Below, piece after piece: positions 9,467-17,693 of a DNA stretch of 64,000 bases (the first letter of the stretch is position 1; each line of letters starts with the position of its first letter). Origin of the DNA: Gemmatimonadota bacterium (GTDB lineage: Bacteria; Gemmatimonadota; Gemmatimonadetes; Longimicrobiales; Gaopeijiaceae); assembly GCA_041390105.1 (NCBI GenBank), contig JAWKQO010000002.1, forward strand, positions 876,640 through 940,639. The letters are read 5' to 3'. Below the pieces are notes generated by a model. It saw nothing but the letters and a program-made list of their open reading frames with translations. It was not told the origin of the DNA and ran no database searches. A program made the translations under genes and the position numbers.

Positions 9467-11086
9467 ATGCGTCGTACCTTCTTGGCTACCCTGCTGCTGG
9501 CCTTGGCCCTTCCCTCCCTGCAAGGCCTGTCCGCCCAGGAACAGCGCAGGTCCCGACAGTTGCGTCGTCTCCAGGACGAGGCCCTGACGCTGGTCGATGC
9601 CCGCGCCAAGCAGGTCCAGGAGATCGTGGACATGGTCTTCTCGTTCGGCGAGCTCGGTATGCAGGAGTTCGAGACGTCGAGATACCTGACCGGCATTCTC
9701 GAGGAGAACGGCTTCACGGTGGAGCGCGGCGTCGCCGGGATGCCCACGGCCTGGGTGGCGCGCTGGGGGTCGGGCAAGCCCGTGCTGGCGCTGGGTTCCG
9801 ACATCGACGGTATTCCGCAGTCGAACCAGAAACCCGGTGTCGGCTACCGGGATCCGATCCTGTCCATGGCCCCCGGGCACGGTGAAGGGCACAACTCGGG
9901 ACAAGCCGTCAACATCGTGGCGGCCCTGGCGGTCAAGGAGATCATGGAGCGCGAGAACCTGCCCGGTACCCTCATGCTCTGGCCGGGAATCGCAGAAGAG
10001 CAGCTGGGGAGCAAAGCGTTCCTGGTGCGCTCCGGGGTCTTCGACGACGTCGATGTGACGTTGTTTACGCACGTTTCCAACAACTTCAGCGTCTCTTGGG
10101 GTCAGTCCGGGGCCAACGCCCTCGTCTCCGCGCAGTTCCGCTTCCGCGGTGAGACCGCACACTCGGCTGGCGCGCCCTGGCGGGGGCGCTCTGCGCTCGA
10201 CGCGGTCATGCTGATGGCGCAGGCCTGGGAGTACAAGCGCGAGCATCTGCAGCCTGCGGCGCGCTCCCACTACGTCATCGTCGAGGGTGGAGATCAACCC
10301 AACGTGGTTCCCCAGTGGGCCACCATCTGGTTCTACTTCCGCGAGCGGGACTACGAGAAGGTCACCGAGATGTACGACGCGGCGAAGAAGATGGCCGAGG
10401 GGGCGGCGCTCATGACCGGCGCCACGGTCGATACCATCATGACGATCGGATCAGCCTGGAGCGGGCACTTCAACAAGGCCGTGGCCGAAGTGACCTACGA
10501 CAATATCAAGCGCGTGGGTCTTCCGACCTGGGACGAGGCTGATCTTGCCCTGGCCAGGTCGATCCAACGGGAGTTGGGGAGCGAGGAGGAAGGCCTGGCC
10601 ACCGAGGTCGGCAACCTGGGAGGACCCGTCGACATGCGGCGCTCTCTCGGCGGTGGCTCCGACGACATCGGAGACATCTCATGGAATGTCCCCACGGTGA
10701 CGCTGCGCTTCCCCTCCAACGTACCGGGTACGCCCGGTCACAACTGGTCGAACGGCATCGCGATGGCCACGCCGATCGCGCACAAGGGTGCGCTGGCCGG
10801 TGCCAAGGTGCAGGCCCTGACGCTGTTGGACCTCGTGATGCGCCCCGAGGTGGTGGCGGATGCCTGGACCTACTTCCGCGACGTGCAGACCAAGGACACG
10901 AAGTACACGCCCTTCATCCTGCCCACCGATCAGCCGGCCATCTGGCTCAACGCGGACATCATGGAGCAGTACCGCGAAGAGATGCGCAAGTACTACTACG
11001 ATCCGAGCCGCTACCCGACCTACCTGGAGCAGCTCGGCATCGAGTATCCCACCATCCGTACGCGGGCGGTGAGCGACGGGCGCTAG
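9467..11086 (+). CDS. Exported M20 family amidohydrolase (AbgB-like)
   Basis: The ATG at 9467 follows CCGGAGGAG and opens a signal peptide (FLATLLLALALPSLQGLSAQ), giving 539 residues. The body is an M20 dinuclear metallohydrolase of the p-aminobenzoyl-glutamate hydrolase B/indole-acetyl-amino-acid hydrolase type. SDIDGIPQSNQKPG corresponds to the first metal site, GHGEGHNSGQA carries the His/Asp-like ligand segment, and PGIAEEQLGSK holds the catalytic Glu pair. A dimerisation domain with ETAHSAGAPWRGRSALDA lies in the middle. Such enzymes cleave N-acyl or aryl amides of amino acids; the periplasmic location suggests peptide or conjugate scavenging. No operon partner is seen; a strong terminator follows. 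Confidence 0.87.
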   Translation: MRRTFLATLLLALALPSLQGLSAQEQRRSRQLRRLQDEALTLVDARAKQVQEIVDMVFSFGELGMQEFETSRYLTGILEENGFTVERGVAGMPTAWVARWGSGKPVLALGSDIDGIPQSNQKPGVGYRDPILSMAPGHGEGHNSGQAVNIVAALAVKEIMERENLPGTLMLWPGIAEEQLGSKAFLVRSGVFDDVDVTLFTHVSNNFSVSWGQSGANALVSAQFRFRGETAHSAGAPWRGRSALDAVMLMAQAWEYKREHLQPAARSHYVIVEGGDQPNVVPQWATIWFYFRERDYEKVTEMYDAAKKMAEGAALMTGATVDTIMTIGSAWSGHFNKAVAEVTYDNIKRVGLPTWDEADLALARSIQRELGSEEEGLATEVGNLGGPVDMRRSLGGGSDDIGDISWNVPTVTLRFPSNVPGTPGHNWSNGIAMATPIAHKGALAGAKVQALTLLDLVMRPEVVADAWTYFRDVQTKDTKYTPFILPTDQPAIWLNADIMEQYREEMRKYYYDPSRYPTYLEQLGIEYPTIRTRAVSDGR

Positions 11087-11146
11087 GAGGCGGCAAGCCT
11101 GGCGGTGCGGCCGGGCGGCGGGGATCCGCCGGCCGAGCCGGCCCAG

Positions 11147-11195
11147 GGACGGCGGCGCGCCCCGGAGGTCGGAGGGCGCCGCCGTCCGCGTTTTT
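11147..11195 (+). terminator. Intrinsic terminator after the M20 gene
   Basis: GGACGGCGGCGC (11147-11158) pairs perfectly with GCGCCGCCGTCC (11176-11187) to give a 12-bp GC-only stem with a 17-base loop. GCG and five T residues (11191-11195) follow. It lies 60 bases after the stop of the upstream gene and before the CBS gene's ribosome site. Confidence 0.85.
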
Positions 11196-11289
11196 GCTTG
11201 GAGAAGCATGGCCCCCGTCGTACCATGGAAGGACGCTCCCCCGGGTTCCCAGACGGCTGCCGCCACATCCGTGGCAAGGAGGCGACCCC

Positions 11290-11721
11290 ATGCGGATGCG
11301 CGATGTTCTCGGCCCCAAGGGCCAGCAGGTCTTCACGATCTCGGCTGACGCGACCCTCCACGACGCGATCCGCACCCTCGTCCAGCGCAACATCGGATCC
11401 TTGATGGTCGTCGCAGGTGGGCAGATCTGCGGGATCATCACCGAACGCGATATCCTGCGGCGCGCGGCCATCGCGCCAGCGGGGCTTCGGGAGGACAAGG
11501 TCCGGGATACCATGACCGGGCAGCTCCTGACAGCCGGCATGGACGACGGGATGCATGAGGCCATGGATCTGATGACGCGCCATCGTGTGCGCCATCTCCC
11601 CATCGTGGAGAACGGAGAGATTCGCGGACTCATCTCGATCGGGGACGTCGTGTTGGCGTGCTTGAACGCCGTGGAGTTCGAAAACCAGCAGATGCACAAC
11701 TACATCCACGGGATGGCCTAG
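11290..11721 (+). CDS. Stand-alone CBS-pair protein
   Basis: A 143-residue cytoplasmic protein made only of two CBS motifs (about 8-62 and 75-130), with the characteristic IGSLMVV...GIITERDILR and HLPIVE...GLISIGDVV segments. AAGGAGGCGACCCC precedes the ATG. Paired CBS domains bind adenine nucleotides such as AMP, ATP or S-adenosylmethionine and pass energy status to a partner. No partner domain is fused here, and the neighbours (M20 enzyme upstream behind a terminator, TSUP permease on the other strand) do not point to one. The final helix after residue 130 could mediate dimer contacts. The exact client is unknown. Confidence 0.9.
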   Translation: MRMRDVLGPKGQQVFTISADATLHDAIRTLVQRNIGSLMVVAGGQICGIITERDILRRAAIAPAGLREDKVRDTMTGQLLTAGMDDGMHEAMDLMTRHRVRHLPIVENGEIRGLISIGDVVLACLNAVEFENQQMHNYIHGMA

Positions 11722-11829
11722 GCCAGTTCTGCACAGGTGGGGTGCCGCGCGCAGGAGGCGCGCGGGCCCTGAGGGAAGGAACGACGGTGAGGGCGGGCTT
11801 CTTTCCGGTGGAGGGGAGCCCGCTCCCCT

Positions 11830-12579
11830 TCAGGTCAGGAAGAGCCGAAGCGCCATCACCACGACGGCCACGAGCACGACACGCTTGATCCAGACGTGCC
11901 CTTTCAGCACGCTCAAGCGGACGCCGAGCAGCCCACCCAGCAGGTTGCCCGCAGCCAGCGCCGTGCCCAGCCGCCAATCGACCATATCGTTGCGTGCGAA
12001 GGTGATCAGGGCCGGGACCGTGAAGCCCAGCACCACCAGGACCTTCAGGGCATTGCCGCGAACGAGGTCGAAGCCGGCCCAGGTGGTGGCCGCCAGGAGC
12101 AGGAAGCCCACGCCGACCTGGATGAAGCCGCCGTACATGCCGATCGCCAGGAACGCGGCTGCCAACGCGGATCTGGCCAGCAGGCCCTGTGGGACCGAGG
12201 CGTCCTCGCCGGGATTCTTGGCGCCCAGCGGGTCCCAGATCGTCCAGATCGCCACGACCAGCATGATCCCGGCGATGATGTTCTCGAGGACGGCATCTCC
12301 CATCCGAGTGGCCAACCAGGAGCCGAGGAGAGCCCCTATGATCGCAGGAGCGACGGTGAAGCCGGCCCAGCGCCAGGGAAGCAGCCTGTGCCGACTGAAC
12401 CCCCACACGGCCCCCACGTTCTGCACCAGGATGGCGACGCGATTGGTGCCGTTGGCCACCGTGGCCGGTAGCCCCAGGAAGATCAGAACGGGAAGCGTGA
12501 GCATGGAGCCGCCGCCAGCCAGCACGTTCAGCGTGCCGGCCAGGCAGCCTACCAGGAAGAGCAGGATGAGGGGGGACAT
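11830..12579 (-). CDS. TSUP family permease (TauE/SafE-like)
   Basis: A 249-residue integral membrane protein with about seven or eight hydrophobic helices. The N-terminal GCLAGTLNVLAGGGSMLTLP and internal repeat-like GMYGGFIQVGVGF mark the two halves of the sulfite exporter TauE/SafE family (TSUP). Members move small anions such as sulfite, sulfoacetate or other organosulfur compounds across the inner membrane. The substrate is not predictable here because no sulfur genes are nearby. The gene is convergent with the CBS gene and divergent from the Lon-N-domain gene. Confidence 0.88.
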   Translation of the reverse strand: MSPLILLFLVGCLAGTLNVLAGGGSMLTLPVLIFLGLPATVANGTNRVAILVQNVGAVWGFSRHRLLPWRWAGFTVAPAIIGALLGSWLATRMGDAVLENIIAGIMLVVAIWTIWDPLGAKNPGEDASVPQGLLARSALAAAFLAIGMYGGFIQVGVGFLLLAATTWAGFDLVRGNALKVLVVLGFTVPALITFARNDMVDWRLGTALAAGNLLGGLLGVRLSVLKGHVWIKRVVLVAVVVMALRLFLT

Positions 12580-12732
12580 GCGCCGGCAAGCTAGCCTCTG
12601 GGCCTCTCCGCACCAGGGCCAGGGAAACGCCCCCGGAAGCAGAGGCGGTGCCCCACCCCAGTGCCCGGTGCATGGAGCCCTCCGCGCCTGGGCCGCCGGA
12701 ACGGAGGCACGGACCTCGCTGTATGGCTAGCC

Positions 12733-13377
12733 ATGGAGCGCCTCTCACTGATTCCACTGCCCTTCGTGCCGTTTCCCGGTACCGTCATCCAGCTGCAGCT
12801 CGCGGACGAACGGGCCCGGGAGGCGTTCCAGGACTGCGCCGACCACGGTCGGGCCCTGGGGTTCATCTTCCACGACGAGGCGCGCTTCGGGCCGTTCCGC
12901 TTCGAGGAGGGTGGAGTCGGCGTCTCCGCGGAGATCCGAGCCGTCCAGGGCGCGGAATCAGGCGGACCGCGCGTCATCGCCCAGACCACCGGTCGCTTCG
13001 TGTTGGTCGACTCCCTGGTCGTTGCGGGTCTCTTCCTCGAAGTCGTTGCCGAGCCCTATGTGGACGAAGCGGATCAGGGAGAGGAGATCATCCAGCGGCG
13101 CGAGCAGACGCTGCAACTCTTCCGGTCGGCCTTGCGCGCCCTGCCGGGGGCTCGGCGTGCGTTGCCCCGCCTCGATTGCCAGCGCGACGTCTCGTTCCGG
13201 ATGGCTCCCTCGGTGGGCGCCGGCGCAGGGTGGAAGCAGCGCTTGCTCGAGATGCGGGACGAGCGACGGCGTCTGGACCGACTCGACTCGGTGTTCCTCC
13301 AGACGATCGCGCGCTACCGGGCCCCAGTGGTGGACCGAGGTCCGAGCGACGAGCGGGACCCCGAGAAGCCAGTCTGA
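12733..13377 (+). CDS. Lon N-terminal (substrate-binding) domain protein
   Basis: A 214-residue cytoplasmic protein whose first 110 residues match the Lon protease N-terminal domain: LIPLPFVPFPGTVIQLQL corresponds to the Lon opening strand, then ALGFIFHD and a VIAQTTGRFVLVDSLVV...LFLEVVAEPY segment. A helical, charged C-terminal part (about 118-214) resembles the helical region that follows this domain in Lon. There is no ATPase or protease domain. Such proteins are widespread and are thought to bind unfolded or specific proteins, but their job is mostly unknown. The ATG at 12733 is used; in-frame sequence upstream lacks domain features and a ribosome site. The downstream gene is convergent. 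Confidence 0.75.
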   Translation: MERLSLIPLPFVPFPGTVIQLQLADERAREAFQDCADHGRALGFIFHDEARFGPFRFEEGGVGVSAEIRAVQGAESGGPRVIAQTTGRFVLVDSLVVAGLFLEVVAEPYVDEADQGEEIIQRREQTLQLFRSALRALPGARRALPRLDCQRDVSFRMAPSVGAGAGWKQRLLEMRDERRRLDRLDSVFLQTIARYRAPVVDRGPSDERDPEKPV

Positions 13378-13387
13378 CGCGCGCCGT

Positions 13388-14353
13388 TCACAGGCACCCA
13401 CCGGCGGGAGCGTCGGCGGGTACCGAGCCACCCCACCCATAGATGTCAGGGAGACGACGCGGGCCGTCCGGGCCTGGCACCTCGAGGTCGTAGCGAACCA
13501 CGACGCGCGTTCCCAGCGGTGCATGGTAGTAGATTCGCCACATGGCGGCTTCCGAAACGCCGATGCACCCGTTCGAGTAGGCTTTTCCGAGCGTCTCCAG
13601 GTTGGTGGTGGGATGGATCAGCTGACCCATGCGCCGGCCGTCCAGCTCTGGCTCCAGCCAGGGAATCCTGGGCAAGCCGGTGACCTGACCGTCGTCACGG
13701 CGTGTGACGTCGTAACGGTGGTTGTCCACCGGATTGCGGAACACGGGGCTCTTCTCGATGCGCACGATCCTGCCCGATCCCGGCAGGGTGCGCAGATCGA
13801 CCTCACGCCCCGCCATCTCCAAGTAGCGCGTCCGGTCCTGACCGATGCGCACGGGGAAGGAGAAGCGTTCCCGATCGCTCTCTAAGATGCGCAGCCTGAA
13901 CTCTGGAATATTCACGTCGATGACCGTGGCTGCCATCACCGCGCGCAGGGAGTCCGCCTGAGCGACCGTGGGAAGGGCGAGGGTATCGCCCGCGCGCAGC
14001 GCCAACAGGGCCTGCGGATCCGGGGAGAACTCTCCGCGCTCCATCATCCGGTAGTAGTCGGTGTCCATCAGTCGCTCGATGAGCCACGGATTCGCGCGTA
14101 CCAGGAGGTGCTCATCGACGGGAAACGGTACGCGCGCCTCGGCATCCGCCAGCAACGTGTCCATGTACTCGAAGTACTCGCGGATCGGCACGTCGCGCTC
14201 GATCGCGATTAGCCGCGGCTCGGGCTCCCCCGTGAGGCGGTGACTGGCCAGGGCACGCGCGCCGCCCGGGTTCCCTTCACCGCGAATGCACGCCGCCGCC
14301 AGTGTGATTCCGAGGAGGGAGAGGGTGCTCCAGGCCGTGCGGCGCCGGGTCAT
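13388..14353 (-). CDS. L,D-transpeptidase (YkuD) lipoprotein
   Basis: The ATG at 14353 overlaps the stop of the upstream ABC permease gene as ATGA, so the 321-residue product is co-translated with it. A lipoprotein signal peptide ends in LAAAC (Cys22). The YkuD catalytic domain (about 150-290) contains HPTTNLETLGKAYSNGCIGVS, with Cys263 as nucleophile in the S-x-GC-x-x motif. The usual Arg after GCI is replaced by Gly, a known variation. YkuD enzymes make 3-3 peptidoglycan cross-links or attach lipoproteins to peptidoglycan in the periplasm. Being third in an operon with an ABC exporter suggests the exporter's cargo relates to the cell envelope (inference). Confidence 0.88.
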   Translation of the reverse strand: MTRRRTAWSTLSLLGITLAAACIRGEGNPGGARALASHRLTGEPEPRLIAIERDVPIREYFEYMDTLLADAEARVPFPVDEHLLVRANPWLIERLMDTDYYRMMERGEFSPDPQALLALRAGDTLALPTVAQADSLRAVMAATVIDVNIPEFRLRILESDRERFSFPVRIGQDRTRYLEMAGREVDLRTLPGSGRIVRIEKSPVFRNPVDNHRYDVTRRDDGQVTGLPRIPWLEPELDGRRMGQLIHPTTNLETLGKAYSNGCIGVSEAAMWRIYYHAPLGTRVVVRYDLEVPGPDGPRRLPDIYGWGGSVPADAPAGGCL

Positions 14354-15381
14354 TGCCAGCGAAAGATGCGCAGGGCCGCCAAGAACGCCACGAGAGTCCA
14401 GGCCGCCAGTATCGTCAGGGGCCCGAGGATTCCCGCAACGCCGGCACCCTCCAGCATGACTGCCCGTAAGGCGTCGTTCACCGCCGTGAGCGGAAGTGCG
14501 CGGATCACGGGCTGCACCACGTCCGGGAACAGCGCGTAGGAGAAGAAGACGCCGGAGAGGATCCACATCGGCATCATCACGAGGTTCATGAGACCCGAGA
14601 CACCTTCGATGGTGCGAGCCCGGCTGGCGGTGAGCAGGCCCAGGGCAGCGAATGCGAACGCACCCATCACGGCGACCAGGAGCACGGTTCCGATGCTACC
14701 GCGCACGGGCACCCGGAATAGAAGGACGCCGAACCCCAGGAGGACCGCCACCTCCAACGTCAGGAACATCAGGCGGAACAGGATCTGAGCCAGCAAGAAA
14801 TCACGCTTGCGCATCGGTGATGCCAGGAGCCGCTTGAGCAGCTTCTTCTGCCGCATCTGCGCGATACCGAACCCGATCCCCCACATGCTGGTGCCCATGA
14901 TGTTCATGCCCAGCAGGCCCGGAAGCACGAAGTCGATATAGCGACTCCCCCGTTCGGCGACGCGGATCTCTTGTACGGGCACCGCGGGCGGCTGTCCCGC
15001 CGCCCGCTGCAGCGCGCGCTCGGTGAGGGCGCGGGCCAAGCGGCTTTCCTCTCGTGTGGAGTCGTATTGGAGCGTGATCGGCGACCCCGGGCGCACCAGC
15101 ATCGCGACCTCTCCCGTGCGCAAGGCGAGGCGGGCACTGTCTTCCGATTGAACGGTCGCCAGCAGGTCGGGGTCACTGCTCAGATCTCGCGCGAGCGCTT
15201 CGGCGCCCACGCCCGCCACAACGCCGACCCGGACCGGCTTGGGCGCCGTGTTTCGGAAGGCGATGCCCAGCGCCATGGCCAGGAGGAGCGGGAAGAGGAA
15301 CACCCAGAACACGGCTTCCGGCTCCCGGATGAACTCACGAAAGCGCCATAGGGTGAGTTGGACGAGCGGATGTTCACTCAT
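14350..15381 (-). CDS. ABC-2 type transporter permease
   Basis: A 343-residue membrane protein of the ABC-2 superfamily. One helix near the N-terminus (FWVFLFPLLLAMALGIAF) is followed by a large extracytoplasmic domain (about 50-165). Five helices then fill residues 165-343, starting at DFVLPGLLGMNIMGTSMWG. This matches the exporter permeases with an inserted periplasmic domain (YhhJ/DrrB/NatB-like). It overlaps the ATPase gene by eight bases and the transpeptidase gene by four. With the ATPase it would pump a lipid, drug or polymer out of the cytoplasm; the substrate is not evident. Confidence 0.88.
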   Translation of the reverse strand: MSEHPLVQLTLWRFREFIREPEAVFWVFLFPLLLAMALGIAFRNTAPKPVRVGVVAGVGAEALARDLSSDPDLLATVQSEDSARLALRTGEVAMLVRPGSPITLQYDSTREESRLARALTERALQRAAGQPPAVPVQEIRVAERGSRYIDFVLPGLLGMNIMGTSMWGIGFGIAQMRQKKLLKRLLASPMRKRDFLLAQILFRLMFLTLEVAVLLGFGVLLFRVPVRGSIGTVLLVAVMGAFAFAALGLLTASRARTIEGVSGLMNLVMMPMWILSGVFFSYALFPDVVQPVIRALPLTAVNDALRAVMLEGAGVAGILGPLTILAAWTLVAFLAALRIFRWQ

Positions 15382-16324
15382 CGCGCAGGTGCCGGCCGGT
15401 CAGTTGCAGGAATACGTCTTCGAGCGTCGCATGATGGGTGGTGAGTTCGCTCAGCTCCATCTGCTCTGTCTCCAAGGCCCGCATGAGGGCGGGAACGACC
15501 TCGTGCGCTCGTTCGGCGGTCAGACGGACCCGCCCGCTCACGACCTGCGCCGATCTCACGCTGGGGAGTGCCTCCCAGAACGAAGGGGCGCGCTCGACCC
15601 CGTTGCGCAGGGCGAACTCCAGCACGTGCTCCGCCGCCAAAGAGGCGATGAGGTCGCGGGGAGTGCCCAACGCGATCAGCCGACCCTGATCCATGATGAC
15701 CACGCGATCACAGAGTCGTTCCGCCTCCTCCATGTAGTGGGTGGTCAACACGATCGACGTACCGCGTGCACGCAGATCGTGGATGACGTCCCAGAGTTGG
15801 CGCCGTGACTGTGGATCCAGGCCCGTGGTGGGCTCGTCCAGGAAGAGGAGATCGGGGTCGCCCACCAGCGCGCAGGCGATGGCGAGGCGCTGGTGCTGGC
15901 CGCCGGAGAGGTTGCGCACCCAGGTGCGCGCTTTCTCCTCCAGTCGCACGAGGGCCATGACCTCCCGCGTGCGCAGGCCACCGGCCTGGAAGGAGCCGAA
16001 CAGATCGAGGATCTCGGTGACGCTGAGCTTCTCCGGCAGGCGCGTCTCCTGGAGCTGGGCGCCCAGCCGGCGTCGCAGCTCCGCCTCGTCGTGCGACCAA
16101 TCCAAGCCCAGCACCCGGACCGTGCCCTCGTCTGCGGACTGCAGGCCCTGCAGGATCTCGACCGTGGTGGTCTTGCCCGCCCCGTTGGGGCCGAGCAGTC
16201 CGAAGCACTCACCCCGGGAGACCTCCAGATCGAGGTGGTCCACTGCCGTGAGGGCGGCGAATCGCTTGACCACCCCTTCACAGAGGAGGGCGGGAGCGTC
16301 GGCCGCTGGGGACGCGCCGTGCAT
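15374..16324 (-). CDS. ABC transporter ATP-binding protein
   Basis: A 316-residue ATPase partner of the ABC-2 permease. Walker A is GPNGAGKTT, the signature is LSGGQHQR, and Walker B is LLFLDEPTTGLD; the switch His lies in LTTHYMEEAERL. The C-terminal 90 residues form the extra alpha/beta domain seen in NatA/CcmA/DrrA-type subunits. I place the start at the ATG at 16324 because the domain begins about ten residues later and the preceding in-frame stretch is Arg-rich and uninformative. First gene of the three-gene operon ATPase-permease-transpeptidase; the desaturase gene lies 91 bases upstream on the same strand. Confidence 0.9.
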   Translation of the reverse strand: MHGASPAADAPALLCEGVVKRFAALTAVDHLDLEVSRGECFGLLGPNGAGKTTTVEILQGLQSADEGTVRVLGLDWSHDEAELRRRLGAQLQETRLPEKLSVTEILDLFGSFQAGGLRTREVMALVRLEEKARTWVRNLSGGQHQRLAIACALVGDPDLLFLDEPTTGLDPQSRRQLWDVIHDLRARGTSIVLTTHYMEEAERLCDRVVIMDQGRLIALGTPRDLIASLAAEHVLEFALRNGVERAPSFWEALPSVRSAQVVSGRVRLTAERAHEVVPALMRALETEQMELSELTTHHATLEDVFLQLTGRHLRDE

Positions 16325-16415
16325 GCTTCGTTCCGGAAACAGGTGCGGCCCGACGCGCTCTGCGCCGGGCCGCTGGATGTACCCGCAGGGGGCGTCCGGG
16401 ATTCCGGGTTCGCGG

Positions 16416-17465
16416 TCAGGCCGCCAGCGCCTGCTCCCGCGTCTTGAGGTCACGGAACCGGATGAGGCGCTGGTTCTCCTCGTCCCAGAGCGTAAGCCGC
16501 AGAAGGCGCCACGAGTCCCGCAGACGGACCTTCGTGGCCTGCTGCAGCTGCGGCACGCCCTCGTGCGCGTCTTCGAGCTTGTAGTTCGGGATGAGCGCGC
16601 TCAGATGGTGCACGTGATGGAGGCCGATGTTGGCCGTGATCCACTGAAGTGGCTTGGGCAGCACCAGATGCGAGCTCCCGTGGATCGTCGCGTCGTAGTA
16701 GTTCCAGTCTTCGTGACGATGCCAGTAGGTGTCCTCGAACTGATGCTGCACGTAGAAGAGGTACACTCCCATGGTTCCCGCGAACATCGTGATGGGAACC
16801 TGGATCATCAGGAACTGCGTGAGCCCGATCGTGAAGGCCATGAACACGGTCACGCTGACCAGCGCCAGGTTCGTCCACCACACGCTACGCCAGGCCTGGG
16901 TCCAATCGCGGGGGATGTCCCAGGGATAGCGGTGCTTGATGACGAACAGGACCGTGGGACCGATCCCCAGAAGCACGAGCGGGTTGCGGTAGATGCGGTA
17001 GTAGAGCTTCTGGCCGCGGCTCATGGCCTGGTACTCGGACACCGTCTTGGTGGTCACGTCCCCGAACCCCCGGAAGTCGAGATCTCCGGAGTGGGCGTGG
17101 TGGATGGCGTGGGTGCGGCGCCAGTACTGATAGGGCACCAGCGTCAGGATCCCCACGCAGAATCCGACGGCGTCACGCACCCGCCGTGACGAGAAGAACG
17201 ACCCGTGCCCGCAGTCGTGCTGGATCATGAACAACCGCATGAGGAAGCCAGCGGTCGGGAAGGCCAGGAGGAGCGTGAGTCCGTAGTGGACCCGCAGGCT
17301 GAAGTACATCAGGGCCCAGAGCCCGAAGAAGCCCAGGGCCGAAACCACCAGTTGGCGCGTGCTGCGTGCGTCGTCGGCGCCCTTGTAGTCCGCGATCAGC
17401 GCATTCCACTGCGCTGGCGTCATGGGGCCTTGGCGCGAGGGGGTCTCGGTCGTGTGTTCTCCCAT
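16416..17465 (-). CDS. Membrane fatty acid desaturase
   Basis: A 349-residue membrane protein with the three histidine boxes of acyl desaturases: HDCGH at 83-87, HAIHH at 119-123 and HHVHH near 282. Four hydrophobic helices lie around residues 40-85 and 180-230. The diiron site they bind inserts a cis double bond into a membrane acyl chain using O2. The box spacing and the Q/H.FED.YW segment resemble the delta-12/omega-3-type FA_desaturase family (PF00487). An oxygen requirement fits an aerobic or microaerobic host. The ATG at 17465 is preferred over an upstream in-frame start because the added residues are Pro/Arg-rich. Confidence 0.88.
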   Translation of the reverse strand: MGEHTTETPSRQGPMTPAQWNALIADYKGADDARSTRQLVVSALGFFGLWALMYFSLRVHYGLTLLLAFPTAGFLMRLFMIQHDCGHGSFFSSRRVRDAVGFCVGILTLVPYQYWRRTHAIHHAHSGDLDFRGFGDVTTKTVSEYQAMSRGQKLYYRIYRNPLVLLGIGPTVLFVIKHRYPWDIPRDWTQAWRSVWWTNLALVSVTVFMAFTIGLTQFLMIQVPITMFAGTMGVYLFYVQHQFEDTYWHRHEDWNYYDATIHGSSHLVLPKPLQWITANIGLHHVHHLSALIPNYKLEDAHEGVPQLQQATKVRLRDSWRLLRLTLWDEENQRLIRFRDLKTREQALAA

Positions 17466-17693
17466 CGGAACAGCCGAACTCCGGTGAGGGTGGGTCGTGG
17501 GCTCGACGGCCGCGCCCAAGGTGGCCGCTCGGCAGGTCACGGTCAACGGTCGCGGAGGGGCGGGAATCCCGCCCTGCGGCCGCACGGGCACGCAAGCTCC
17601 GGTCCAGGCGATCGGCTCGGGCCCGGCTCATCGCCGCTTGTCCCTTGCGGCGGTGAGGTCTACGCTGCTGGCGGACCGCCAAAGGAGACCGCC

